From Streptomyces sp. MspMP-M5 (GTDB taxonomy: Bacteria; Actinomycetota; Actinomycetes; Streptomycetales; Streptomycetaceae): a stretch of 59,206 nt of DNA. The position numbers and the translations under genes were made by a program. Shown here piece by piece: positions 43,607 through 52,809 of this stretch (positions are counted from its first letter, which is position 1; every line of letters starts with the position of its first letter). Below the pieces are notes generated by a model. The model saw nothing but the letters and a program-made list of their open reading frames with translations. It did not search any database and was not told the origin of the DNA. The stretch spans positions 50,786 through 109,991 of the forward strand of contig NZ_KB891896.1 in assembly GCF_000373585.1 (NCBI RefSeq), in the 5' to 3' direction.

Positions 43607-45154
43607 TCAGCCCGCGGCCGGCCCCTCCGGCCCGCACCACGCGGTCAGCGCCGCGCGCAGCGCCTCCTCCGCCACCGGCCCGTCGCTCGCCCAGGCGACA
43701 TAGCCGTCCGGCCGTACCAACAACGCCGCCGCGGGCGGGGCCGATGCCTCACCCGCGACGATCCCGACCCGGTCGGCCCACCCCGCCGCGGCCTTCAGAG
43801 CACCACCCGCACCCGAGCCGTCCAGCCCCAGCAGCAACGGCCGCCCCGGGCGCAGCAGTTCGGCCAGCCGGGTCGGGCCGCCCGCCGTCGTCACCGGCAG
43901 ATCGCGGGCGAACCCACCGGCCAGCGGATGCCCGTCCGGCTCGGTGGCGTAGCGGATACCGGTGCCGTAGATGATGTCGCTGAGGTACTTGTTGACCTCG
44001 TCCATCCCCATCAGATCGGTGAACAGCGCGCGCAGCGCGTCCACCTGCGGGCCGGGCCGCATCAGCGCCACCTGCGCCCGGGTGTTCGCCAGCACCTGCG
44101 CGGCGACCGGGTGCCGCTCGACCTCGTAGCTGTCCAGCAGCCCCTCCGGTGCCCGGCCCAGGCACTCCGCGGCCAGCTTCCACCCCAGGTTGAAGGCGTC
44201 CTGCAGACCGAGGTTGACGCCCTGACCGCCGGCCGGGAAGTGGACGTGCGCCGCGTCCCCGGCCAGCAGCACCCGGCCCGCGCGGTACCGGGCCGCCTGG
44301 CGGGCGCTGTCGGTGAAGCGGGTGACGAAGTCCACGCCGGTCAGGGTGATCCGCCGCCCCGTCACCCGCTCGATGCCGCGGGCCAGTTCGTCGCTGGTCG
44401 CCGGGCTCTCCAGGTCCTCCGGCACCTCCCACTCGGTGACGGCTATCCGCCCGTCGGGCATCCGCATGAACCAGCCCCCGTCGGTCCGCTGCCAGCCGGC
44501 CGGCAGTTCCCCGCCGTCGTGGACCTCGATCCGTCCGCGCCCCATACGGGACACCAGCGACGGGCCGGTGCCCGGGAAGCCGATCCCGGCGGCCTTGCGG
44601 ACCACGCTGCGCCCGCCGTCGCACCCGACGAGGAAGCCCCCGCGCACCGTACGGTCACCGTCCGCGGTCCGCACCCGGACGGTGACGCCGTCCCCGTCCT
44701 GCGCCAGGCCCGTCACCTCCTGGTCGTGGCGGACCACCGCGCCCAGATCGCCGGCCCGCCGGACGAGCAGTTCCTTGAGGACCTCGTGGGGGAGGAGCAG
44801 GCCGTGCGGCTGCTCGGCGGGCTCCGCGGAGTGTCTGCCGAGCCGGTACAGCCCGGCGAAGTGGCCGCGGGCGCCGCCGTCCGCCAGCCGCCGCCGGTAG
44901 TCCGCCAGCCCCGGCAGGGTCTCCTGGGCGCGGGTGAACTCCTCCAGCAAGCCCCGCCGGTCCAGGGTCTCCAGCGTCCGGGCGTGCAGCGCCAGCGCGC
45001 GCGGTTCGCCCTGCCCGCGCCGCCCCCGCTCCAGGACGAGCGTCGCGATGCCGTGCAACCGCAACTCCGTGGCCAGCAGCAGACCGACCGGCCCGCCGCC
45101 CGCGATGACGACGTCGAAGTGCTCCCCGTCCAGGGGGTGTTCGGTAGAGGTCAT
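43607..45154 (-). CDS. FAD-dependent aromatic monooxygenase
   Basis: 515 residues, class A flavoprotein hydroxylase. FAD motif VVIAGGGPVGLLLATEL near residues 16-32, the DG motif VGCDGGRSVVRKAAG, and the GD motif LLAGDAAHVHFPAGGQGVNLGLQDAFNLGWKL. Length and a thioredoxin-like C-terminal tail fit the PgaE/MtmOIV/rifampicin-hydroxylase subgroup. Likely hydroxylates an aromatic or polyketide compound, or inactivates an aromatic antibiotic. ATG 45154. Confidence 0.9.
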   Translation of the reverse strand: MTSTEHPLDGEHFDVVIAGGGPVGLLLATELRLHGIATLVLERGRRGQGEPRALALHARTLETLDRRGLLEEFTRAQETLPGLADYRRRLADGGARGHFAGLYRLGRHSAEPAEQPHGLLLPHEVLKELLVRRAGDLGAVVRHDQEVTGLAQDGDGVTVRVRTADGDRTVRGGFLVGCDGGRSVVRKAAGIGFPGTGPSLVSRMGRGRIEVHDGGELPAGWQRTDGGWFMRMPDGRIAVTEWEVPEDLESPATSDELARGIERVTGRRITLTGVDFVTRFTDSARQAARYRAGRVLLAGDAAHVHFPAGGQGVNLGLQDAFNLGWKLAAECLGRAPEGLLDSYEVERHPVAAQVLANTRAQVALMRPGPQVDALRALFTDLMGMDEVNKYLSDIIYGTGIRYATEPDGHPLAGGFARDLPVTTAGGPTRLAELLRPGRPLLLGLDGSGAGGALKAAAGWADRVGIVAGEASAPPAAALLVRPDGYVAWASDGPVAEEALRAALTAWCGPEGPAAG

Positions 45155-45725
45155 GGCGGCGACGCTAGCGAGCGCGGACTCCGCCCACCAGTCACCGCCG
45201 CCCGGACGCCAGTTGCACCGGAAGCACCCGAGGCACCGGCTCAGGGCCGGTAGCGCTCCGCCCGGGACATCGGCGCAGAGATCATCGGTGCGGCAGAGGC
45301 CCTGATGTCTCCGCCCCGAAGACCATCCCTTTCCAGCGCCCCCAGCTGGGCGCATGGCATTCACGGCGCGGAGGAAAGCTCAGGCCATCAAGGAGCGGGT
45401 CACCACTGAGCTGTGGAGCAGAGGAGCTGGTACTGCGGCTCCTTCTGGACCGGGCTGAGGTGACCCTTGAAACGTTCGGCGTGGCCCGCTTCTCGGTTAT
45501 GCGGGTTGCTTGGGTGCCGGTTTCGCGATCTCGCGGTGGGCCGTGTTGTGGTTATCCCCACCTCGGAATGGTGGTCTGCCGGATGGGCGCGGCGGCGGCG
45601 TGCGGCAAGCATGGTGCCTCCGGGTCTTTCGTTCGCCTGGTGGCGGGGCCCGGATACACGGTGTCGGGACGCGACTGCCCGTCCGGTGTTCCGGAAGGCC
45701 AGTTGCAGGTCATGGAGGGGGAACA
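45155..45725. other. Intergenic region without a gene
   Basis: About 570 bp. G+C falls in part of it (45,450-45,700). A GGAGC/GCTCC hairpin is near 45,421-45,444. No supported frame is seen; it marks the left border of the second accessory patch. Confidence 0.5.
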
Positions 45726-47018
45726 GTGGGTCGTCCCATGGAGCGTGTTCTCGCGCGTCGTACGCTGCTGGCCGGCGCGGCGGCAGCCGGTTCGGGAATC
45801 GTGTGGGGAACTGCGGGGGAGGCCGTCGCCGGCGGGTGGCGACAGCCGGTGGAGCCAGGGGCGGTGGACGCCGAGGTGGCGCGCCTGAAGTGGAGATTGA
45901 TCAGGCTGCGGCGCGACATCCACCGGCATCCGGAGGCGCCGGGGCAGGAGCGGCGCACGGCCGGTGTGGTGGCCCGAGAGCTGCGGGCCGCCGGGCTGGC
46001 CGTCACCACCGGGGTGGGTGGCCACGGCGTCGTCGGTGTCCTGCGGGGCTCGCGTCCGGGCCGGACCGTTGCGTACCGGGCGGACATGGACGCGGTGCCG
46101 CCCAAGGACATCGTTGGCGGCGGTCCGGTGGCGGCCCATGTGTGCGGGCACGACGTCCATACCACCGTGGCGCTCGGCATCGCGCGGGTCCTGGCACGGA
46201 TGCGGAGGCAGTTGGACGGAACAGTGGTGTTCCTCTTCCAGCCTGCCGAGGAGACCCTGAGCGGGGCCCGCGCACTGCTCGAAACGGGCGTGCTGGAGCG
46301 CACCGGCGTGGAAGAGATCCACGCGCTGCACTGCGGGCCGTTCCCCGTCGGCCAGTTCGCGCTCACCCCGGGCTACGGGCTGCCGGGCCTGGACAAGGCG
46401 GAGGTCGTTCTGCCCCGCCCGGACGCGCCCGACGCTGCGCGACGACTGGCCGCCGAGATCGGCGCACTGTCCACGGTGCCGCTCCCACGGACGCCGGCGG
46501 ACATCGATCGGATGGTCGCCGACGCCCAGAGGCCCGACGGGCCACTGGCCCGGTTCGTGGTCGTCCGGGCCCAGGCACCGGAGGCCGGCAAGGTGACCGT
46601 GTCCTACCGCTGCTGGCCGCCCGAACGGTACCCGGAGATACGCGCGGACATCCGCCGCCTGGCCACGTCGTACGCGGGAGCCGAGGTCAGCTTCCCCGCC
46701 GAGCCGTTCCCGGCCATGGTCTGCCCGGAACGCGACGCCCGCACCCTCGCCCGCCACCTGCGGCGCACACTCGGCCAAGACGCGGTCACCGAACTCCATG
46801 CCGCCTTCCCGCCCTTCAGCGGCGAAGACTTCGCCCTCTACTTGGAACGCGTCCCCGGCACGTTCACTTTCCTCGGCGTCCATTCCCCCGGCGTGCCCAT
46901 CACCACCAGCTACCCGCACTACCCCGACTTCGATCCGGACGAGCGGGCCATCAGCCTCGCCGTACGGGCGATGGCGGGATGGATCGCGGAGCGGACGCAT
47001 ACGGGCATAGCACCGTGA
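45726..47018 (+). CDS. Exported M20-family amidohydrolase/peptidase
   Basis: 430 residues. Tat-like signal (LARRTLLAGAAAAGSG) in the first 35. Zinc ligands are in AYRADMDAVP, VCGHDVHTT and QPAEETLSGARALL (catalytic/metal Glu), with HALHCGPFPVG and FSGEDFALYLE typical of M20D (HIPP/IAA-amidohydrolase) enzymes. It would remove an acyl or amino-acid group from an external amide. GTG 45726 follows GGAGGGGG. Sits at the start of a patch with mixed composition. Confidence 0.87.
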   Translation: MGRPMERVLARRTLLAGAAAAGSGIVWGTAGEAVAGGWRQPVEPGAVDAEVARLKWRLIRLRRDIHRHPEAPGQERRTAGVVARELRAAGLAVTTGVGGHGVVGVLRGSRPGRTVAYRADMDAVPPKDIVGGGPVAAHVCGHDVHTTVALGIARVLARMRRQLDGTVVFLFQPAEETLSGARALLETGVLERTGVEEIHALHCGPFPVGQFALTPGYGLPGLDKAEVVLPRPDAPDAARRLAAEIGALSTVPLPRTPADIDRMVADAQRPDGPLARFVVVRAQAPEAGKVTVSYRCWPPERYPEIRADIRRLATSYAGAEVSFPAEPFPAMVCPERDARTLARHLRRTLGQDAVTELHAAFPPFSGEDFALYLERVPGTFTFLGVHSPGVPITTSYPHYPDFDPDERAISLAVRAMAGWIAERTHTGIAP

Positions 47019-47132
47019 ACTGATGACCCGTCACATCTCAAGGACAGTGGCCCGGCTGGAGGGTCGCGGGGCGACCAGCGTCCGAAAGGTGACGGGATAG
47101 TTCACGAATCCGCAGGCAGCCTGCCGGGGCCG

Positions 47133-48032
47133 TTGTCTGCGTCCGGCGGTTGTCCGTGGCTGACCGCCTCTGCCGGTGCGGTAGTGGTGGGCGAGGTGGT
47201 GAAACCGAAACGGGGAGAGCCGGGCCAGAAGTTGCGGATCTTCGTCGGTGAGGGCGGCGAGGGCGGTGGCGCCGGCGGCGCGGGCTCGACGGGCGGTACG
47301 GGCTCGCAGGACAGCCCCGGCAAGCCCGGTCAGAACGCGTACAACCCCGGCGACGGGCAGAACGGTGGCGGTTCGAATGTCACTGACCCCAAGGTCGGCT
47401 GGTTGCTGCACGTCAGCGGCGGCTCCGGTGGCCATGCGGCCGGTGGCGGCCGGGGTGGCGAGGGAGGTTGCAACGCCGACACCGGGCCCAAGTGCGCGTT
47501 GTTCCAGGAGCCGTCGTTCGGCGTTCCCCCGCAGGGCTACGGTCTGCGCGGCGGTGACGGCGGCACGCCCGGTCAGGGCGGCGTGGCCAGCACGCCCATT
47601 GGCGGGGGCAACAGGGAGATCGACAAGTCCGTCAAGGATGCCCACTGGGATGTGCCTGTCACCGCCGAACAGGGCCAGGCAGGGGGCGCGGGTACAGCCG
47701 GAGGGCAAGGCGGCGACGGGGCGTTCTTCGTGGACCCGGCCAAGGTCCCTGCCCAGGGCGGGCAGGTCGGTCGCGGCGGCGCCGGTGGCGCCGGCGGGAA
47801 GGGCGGCGTCGTCAAGGACATCGAGATCACGCCCCCGGGGGCTGCCGGCCGAGGCGGCGACGGTGGCTCCGGAGGCCGGGGCGGTGACGGCGGCGCCGGG
47901 GCACGGGGTGGAGCGAACAACCGTGGGCCCGCGAACCAAGGGAAGGACGGCCAAGGAGGACAGGTAGGCACCGCTGGCCAGCCCGGCGGGAACGGCTACG
48001 TCCTCTTCACCTGGGACTCCCGCACGGCCTAG
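47133..48032 (+). CDS. Glycine-rich, PGRS-like protein (probably 5'-truncated)
   Basis: Up to 299 residues, about 40% Gly, in GGxGG and GGAGG repeats from about residue 40 to the C-terminus, with breaks such as CNADTGPKCALFQEPSFGVP and VKDAHWDVPVTAEQ. The AVVVGEVVKPKRGEPGQKLRI stretch resembles the first beta-segment of Gly-rich domains that normally follow an upstream W/G-rich stretch, which is missing. A TTG at 47133 is the first start; GTG codons at about 47,181-47,205 are alternatives. It is probably a remnant of a larger extracellular protein. Confidence 0.55.
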   Translation: MSASGGCPWLTASAGAVVVGEVVKPKRGEPGQKLRIFVGEGGEGGGAGGAGSTGGTGSQDSPGKPGQNAYNPGDGQNGGGSNVTDPKVGWLLHVSGGSGGHAAGGGRGGEGGCNADTGPKCALFQEPSFGVPPQGYGLRGGDGGTPGQGGVASTPIGGGNREIDKSVKDAHWDVPVTAEQGQAGGAGTAGGQGGDGAFFVDPAKVPAQGGQVGRGGAGGAGGKGGVVKDIEITPPGAAGRGGDGGSGGRGGDGGAGARGGANNRGPANQGKDGQGGQVGTAGQPGGNGYVLFTWDSRTA

Positions 48033-48104
48033 TGCTGCGCCGCGGAAGTTTCGCTGATGTGCGTCGCCTCGTTGGCCGGGCATCGTGATTGATCCTGATG
48101 ATCG

Positions 48105-48327
48105 GCGTGAGGTGGCGCACTACACCCCCAAGACACCCCCAAGCACGCCTCCTGGCTCAACCAGGGAGATCCTCTTCTCCTCCCGGCCTGCGCCGTCCTG
48201 CGCCACGGCGACTTCCCCTCCCGTGCCGACCAGCTGGAAAAGGCCATCGGCTTCACCATCGCCTACCACGCAACTGCTCACCCGCCCCGTTGGAACTACG
48301 CGGGCCAGCCCCTGAGTCGCACGTGAG
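48105..48327 (+). mobile_element. IS630-family transposase C-terminal remnant
   Basis: Across shifted frames the strand encodes HYTPK, KHASWLNQ, EILFS, LRHGDFPSRAD and EKAIGFTIAYHATAHPPRWN followed by YAGQPL, the C-terminal end of IS630-type DDE transposases. Small indels and a duplicated ACCCCCAAG break the frame. The rest of the element and clear terminal repeats were not found; it is a transposition scar between the Gly-rich gene and the TetR pseudogene. Confidence 0.7.
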
Positions 48328-48417
48328 CCTCGTGAGAGCCTCCTCCTACGGGGGCCTCACGAAGCTCCGCCAAAAACTCATGCGACAGGGACGTCTCACG
48401 GAGCTTACGGTCGGCTC

Positions 48418-48829
48418 ATGTCTGTCGAACGTGACCATGTGCTGCGCAGCGCGCCGCCCTGCTCACCCGCAAAGCCGCCGCCACCATGGACGAGGTGACG
48501 AAGAACGCGGGCAGCGGTCGGGACGCCTGCACCGCCATTTCGCCGGGCGGCACGTCCTCGTACGCGCCCTGGAAGACCTCGGCCTGCGGGCCTGCGCGAG
48601 CGCCCTGGACGGCGCGCACCTGACGAGGACGGTGCCCAAGACGCGCTGCGGCGCCTGATCAAGGAGATCGGGCCGGCCGTGGGACCACCGTCTGGCTGAC
48701 CATGGCCCTCTACGGCTGATCGACTCCGGCACCTGGGCCGTGCACGACAGCCGGGTAGCCGCCAAGAACATCCCATACATGATCGCCAAGCTGCTCCTCA
48801 GCGGCGCACAACGGAGAGTGGAAGCATGA
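48418..48829 (+). pseudogene. TetR-family regulator, multiply frameshifted
   Basis: The start MSVERDHVLR is followed in other frames by RAALLTRKAAATMDEVTKNAG, GRLHRHFAGRHVLVRALEDL, GLRACASALDGAHL, ALRRLIKEIGPAVG and IDSGTWAVHDSRVAAKNIPY, MIAKLLLSGAQRRVEA, a recognisable TetR repressor (HTH at TMDEVTKNAG...LHRHF) read through at least three frame changes. The last TGA overlaps the next ATG by 4 nt, the arrangement of a regulator coupled to its exporter. The repressor is clearly dead. Confidence 0.82.
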
Positions 48830-50376
48830 CCAGCACCGACCAGCGGGCCGCGGCCGCACACGCCGAACGGGGACCGGTCGCACGCTGGCTCGCGCTCACC
48901 GTCCTGGTGCTCGCCGTGCTCCTGGTCACCGTCGACGCCACCGTGATCGGCCTCGCCACGCCCTACCTCAGCGAGGACCTCAAGCCCTCCGCCACCCAAC
49001 TCCTGTGGATCGGCGACATCTACTCGTTCGTCATCGCGGGCCTGCTCGTGTCCATGGGCAGCCTCGGCGACCGCATCGGCCGCAAGAAACTGCTGCTCAC
49101 CGGCGCCCTCGCGTTCGGTGCCGCCTCGGCACTCACCGCGTACGCGACCAGCCCTGAGATGATGGTCGCCGCGCGGGCGCTGCTCGGCGTCGCCGGCGCG
49201 ACCCTGATGCCCTCCACCCTCGCGCTGATCCGCAACGTCTTCCACGACCCGAAGGAGCGCAGCCTGGCCATCGGCATCTGGAGCGCCGCCGCCTCGGCGG
49301 GCACCGCGCTGGGCCCCGTGGTCGGCGGCTTCCTCCTGGGACACTTCTGGTGGGGCTCGGTCTTCCTGATCAACGTGCCCGTGGTGGCGCTGCTCGTCGT
49401 CGCCGGCGTCAAGCTGCTCCCCGAGTCCCGCGACCCCCACCCCGGCCCCTGGGACCTGCTCAGCGTCGGCCTCTCCCTCGTCGGCATGGTCGCGGTCGTG
49501 TTCGCCGTCAAGGAAACGGTGGTCAACGGCTGGGGCTGGGACATCGCGGCCACGGCCGTCCTCGGCGTCGCGGCCCTGTTCTGGTTCGCACGGCGGCAGC
49601 TGACGCTGGAGTCACCGCTGCTGGACATGCGGCTCTTCCAGCACCGCGGCTTCTCCGGCGCGGTCCTCGCCAGCCTGCTGACCATCCTCGGCCTGTCCGG
49701 CCTGGTCTTCTTCCTCTCCCAGTTCCTTCAACTGGTCCAGCAACGCTCCACGTTGCAGGCCGGCCTGTTCGAGGTGCCCGCCGCGATCGGCTCGGTCCTC
49801 GCGGGCCTCGTAGCCGGTGTGATCGCCCGCAGGACCTCGGTGCGCGGCGCGGTCGCCGGCGGCCTGGCCGCGGGCGGCCTCGCACTCGCCGCCTGCATGG
49901 TGGTCGATGAGGGCACCGGCGTCTCCTACCTTGCCCCGGCCCTGTTCCTCGCCGGCCTCGGCACGGGGCTGACCTTCACGGTGACCTCCGACGTCGTCCT
50001 CTCCAGCGTCCCCAAGGACCAGGCAGGCGCCGCCTCCGCGGTCTCCGAGACCGCCTACGAACTGGGCGCGGCCCTCGGCATCGCCCTGCTCGGCTCGATC
50101 ATCACCGGCATCTACCGCGGCTTCACCACCCCGCCGGACGTCCCGGCAAGTGTCGCCGACGCCGCGCACGACTCGCTCGGCGGCGCCGTCGAGGCCGCGG
50201 GCTCACTCCCACAGGACCAGGCGGCACGAATGCTGGCTGCGGCGCGGGATGCCTTCACCGACGGCTTCCAGGTGTCCGCGGGTGTCAGCTCCGCGGTGTT
50301 CTTCGCGGCGGCCCTCACCATGTGGTTCATGCTCCGCGGCCAGAAACTGGAGGACTCCGCACCCGAGCATCCGTAA
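48826..50376 (+). CDS. DHA2-family MFS drug exporter
   Basis: 516 residues, 14 transmembrane helices expected. VLLVTVDATVIGLATPYLSEDL and GSLGDRIGRKKLLLTG are the family's TM1 and loop 2-3 motifs, and ALGPVVGGFLLGHFWWGSVFLINVP is the antiporter motif C region. Similar to QacA/SmvA/LfrA-type proton-driven multidrug exporters. ATG 48826 lies inside the stop of a broken TetR gene, its likely former repressor. Codon use is normal. Expression may be constitutive as a result (inference). Confidence 0.92.
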   Translation: MTSTDQRAAAAHAERGPVARWLALTVLVLAVLLVTVDATVIGLATPYLSEDLKPSATQLLWIGDIYSFVIAGLLVSMGSLGDRIGRKKLLLTGALAFGAASALTAYATSPEMMVAARALLGVAGATLMPSTLALIRNVFHDPKERSLAIGIWSAAASAGTALGPVVGGFLLGHFWWGSVFLINVPVVALLVVAGVKLLPESRDPHPGPWDLLSVGLSLVGMVAVVFAVKETVVNGWGWDIAATAVLGVAALFWFARRQLTLESPLLDMRLFQHRGFSGAVLASLLTILGLSGLVFFLSQFLQLVQQRSTLQAGLFEVPAAIGSVLAGLVAGVIARRTSVRGAVAGGLAAGGLALAACMVVDEGTGVSYLAPALFLAGLGTGLTFTVTSDVVLSSVPKDQAGAASAVSETAYELGAALGIALLGSIITGIYRGFTTPPDVPASVADAAHDSLGGAVEAAGSLPQDQAARMLAAARDAFTDGFQVSAGVSSAVFFAAALTMWFMLRGQKLEDSAPEHP

Positions 50377-50542
50377 CGGCGCACAAAGCGCACCGCCCAG
50401 CAGCCCTCGGCGAAACCTCCGCGGCGCAGCACCAGGAACCCACGTACACCTATGCGTTCGATGCCTCCCCCGAAGCGGGCGAATCGTCCGGAGGCCGGAA
50501 ATGACCTGGACGAGCATCTACACGGCCTCTTCCCGTACGTGG

Positions 50543-51928
50543 TCAGCCGGGCGGGAGCTGGAACAGCTCACGGACACGACCAACCAGGAGGTGGGTTCCC
50601 AGAACGATGACGAGGCCGCCGTCCCCGACGAGTTCGACGGCGTGGTCGACGGCGTCAGCGGTCTCCTCCCGTACGTGCAGTTCTCGGCGTGGCGCCAGGG
50701 CCGTGCGCATCGCGTCCGGGGCCGCTTCGTTGGGGTGCCCGACCCGGGTCAGTACCACCGGCCAGTCGCCCGGAAGCGGTTCGAGCATGGTCGCCACATT
50801 CTTGTACCCGAGGGCGCCGAAGACGATGGCGGTGTGCTCAGCGCCGCGGGAATGCGTCAGGATTTCCGGAGCCACGGCGGTCACCCCCTGGTGGTTGTCG
50901 GCAGAGTCGAGCAGGAGGCTGCCGGTCCAGGAGCCGAAGCGGGCCGGTGCCAGAAGTTCGAGGCGGCCGGGCCAGCGGGTCGCGGCCAGGCCGCTGCGCA
51001 GAGCCTCCTGCGAGATGTCACGGATCAGCCCTCGTTCGGCCAGCGCGTCGATGCCGGCTACGGCAAGAGCCAGATTGCGATGCTGGTGTTCTCCGCGGAG
51101 CGGGCAGGGCAATTCCTGGTGGACGGCATGTGGGGTGGCTACTTCCAGCACGGTGTGTCCATCGCGGGCCGTGCGTGGCCGACAGTGGATTTCCCGGTGG
51201 AGGCGCCAGACGGTCAACTCCGTGTGCTGACTGAGGACGTCGTCTACGGCCTTGGCCGCCTCCCCAGGCAACTCACCGAGCACCACGTGATCGCCGTCTC
51301 GCACAATGCCTGCCTTGTTCCTCGCGATCTCGCCCAGGGTGCTTCCCAGCAGATGCTGGTGGTCCAGCCCCACTCCGGTAATGACCTTCACTCCGGTGTC
51401 GAAGCAGTTGACCGCGGTGCGTTGGCCGCCGATGCTCGCCTCCATGACGGCCAAGTCCACTCCCGAGAGGGCGAAATGAACCGCTGCTGCGGCTGCATGC
51501 ACCCCTCCGACATTGACCACAAGGCCCGTACTCCTGAGTGTGTCCTCGACCTTTGCGAAGGCGTGGTGACATGCGAGCGAAGAGACGGGCTCCCCGTTGA
51601 TGCGGATACGTTCGGTGACATGCTGCAGGTGCGGGCTGGGCATGCTTCCGATGCGCATCCCGGCCGCGGCCAGCGCTGAGACGGCGAACGCGCAGGTCGA
51701 CCCTTTCCCGTTGGTGCCGACGACGGTCATGCCCCGCAGGTTGCGTCCCGGGTCACCGAGGGCTTTGAGAAGCTGGGGCATCGCGCCGGCGCCCGCTCCG
51801 TTGAACTGATAGCGACCGATGATCTCTTGACACGCCAGGTCTTCCCTTGTTGCCAACTGTGCCTCGCAACCAGATTGGTGTGTGGGGAGGGGGAAAGAAT
51901 TTGTGCTCGAAGAGTGGTCAACCGGCAT
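50543..51928 (-). CDS. FolC-like Mur-ligase family protein, divergent
   Basis: 461 residues resembling folylpolyglutamate/dihydrofolate synthase. ATP loop GTNGKGSTCAFAVSAL (71-86), SPHLQHVTERIRI, and IARNKAGIVRDGD (carbamylated-lysine region) match FolC. The usual LxVAHNP motif reads LLLDSADNHQG, so His-Asn is Asp-Asn, and ExGLGGRLDATN reads MEASIGGQRTAVN, so substrate or activity may differ. Low GC3 and many AT-ending codons mark it as acquired. Its ATG overlaps the mobA-like stop by 11 nt; the two are coupled. Confidence 0.82.
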   Translation of the reverse strand: MPVDHSSSTNSFPLPTHQSGCEAQLATREDLACQEIIGRYQFNGAGAGAMPQLLKALGDPGRNLRGMTVVGTNGKGSTCAFAVSALAAAGMRIGSMPSPHLQHVTERIRINGEPVSSLACHHAFAKVEDTLRSTGLVVNVGGVHAAAAAVHFALSGVDLAVMEASIGGQRTAVNCFDTGVKVITGVGLDHQHLLGSTLGEIARNKAGIVRDGDHVVLGELPGEAAKAVDDVLSQHTELTVWRLHREIHCRPRTARDGHTVLEVATPHAVHQELPCPLRGEHQHRNLALAVAGIDALAERGLIRDISQEALRSGLAATRWPGRLELLAPARFGSWTGSLLLDSADNHQGVTAVAPEILTHSRGAEHTAIVFGALGYKNVATMLEPLPGDWPVVLTRVGHPNEAAPDAMRTALAPRRELHVREETADAVDHAVELVGDGGLVIVLGTHLLVGRVRELFQLPPG

Positions 51929-52580
51929 TCGACTTCAGGCAGGCCCGGGCGAGAGCTACCGCTTCCCAAGTGTCGCAGTCGAAAGACACTCCGCCGATAT
52001 CAGGCACATACCGCAGGGCGAGAGTATGGGTCAGTACACGGATGGGCAGTCCCGTCAACACTCCGTGCTGAGCGAGGGTCAGCGCAAGGCCCCGTCGCAC
52101 GGCTGCGGTCCGGTATACGGCGAACAGCGGATTGTCCCGGCCCTGCGTCTCCAGCATCACCGCGCCCTCGATCGCGGAACCGGCCGCTTGACGCAGCAAC
52201 TCCGCGACCGTTTCCTGCCGCACGAAGGGAAGATCCGCCGCCAGGACCACCACGAACGGCGCGCGTACCCTGGACAATCCCGCAGCCAGCGCCGCGAGCG
52301 GCCCGGCATGCAACGGCCCCTCGCGCACGTGATGTACCTGGTGAACGGTGGCCCGGTGCGGGCCCACCACAATTGTCCTCCCGGCCCCGACACATGCCTC
52401 GATCGCCCGATCGAGCAACGACATGCCGCCAACGGACACCATCGGCTTGTCCGCTCCACCCAAACGCCGGGCTCGCCCTCCCGCCAGCACCACCGCGTCG
52501 TAGTACTCACCCGTGTCGCCTCCGGAGCCCTCTTCGCTGCTGTCGAGAGAACTCCTTGCCGACCGGCCCTCACACCGCAT
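51918..52580 (-). CDS. MobA-like molybdenum cofactor guanylyltransferase-type protein
   Basis: 220 residues. The NTP-binding motif DAVVLAGGRARRLGGADKPM, GPLHAGPLAALAAGL, the metal Asp in VVVLAADLPFV, and QGRDNPLFAVY match MobA. It would transfer GMP or another nucleotide to a phosphorylated cofactor. First gene of the pair; ATG 52580 with GGGGCGAG upstream. Low GC3. No molybdopterin genes are in the window, so the true acceptor may be another phosphate; the FolC-like partner suggests a cofactor that is nucleotide-activated and amide-extended (inference). Confidence 0.82.
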   Translation of the reverse strand: MRCEGRSARSSLDSSEEGSGGDTGEYYDAVVLAGGRARRLGGADKPMVSVGGMSLLDRAIEACVGAGRTIVVGPHRATVHQVHHVREGPLHAGPLAALAAGLSRVRAPFVVVLAADLPFVRQETVAELLRQAAGSAIEGAVMLETQGRDNPLFAVYRTAAVRRGLALTLAQHGVLTGLPIRVLTHTLALRYVPDIGGVSFDCDTWEAVALARACLKSNAG

Positions 52581-52809
52581 ACTCGCCCCGTTCAGCCTTG
52601 CCCCTGGAAACGCGAAAGCGTGGTCGTCGTTCGGACCTCGAAGACTCTGCTCAGGAAGGATCGAGCCTGTGAGGTGGAGATTCCACCTGTTCCAGGCCAA
52701 GCTCGACGGCCCCAACGCACAGGTGCACCCGGCTCCGCCATGCCGAAGTACCCGCGCCCGGGGCCGCGATTCCGCGTCTTTGGCGTCCTTGGCCCGGGCT
52801 GCGGCTTTG

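Noticed and set aside
43607..45154. Part of an aromatic polyketide cluster
   Set aside because: The FAD monooxygenase stands alone; no ketosynthase, cyclase or acyl carrier protein is nearby.
47031..48083. 350-residue minus-strand Ala/Gly-rich frame
   Set aside because: Complement of the Gly-rich plus-strand gene; the regular GGC/GCC content keeps all frames open.
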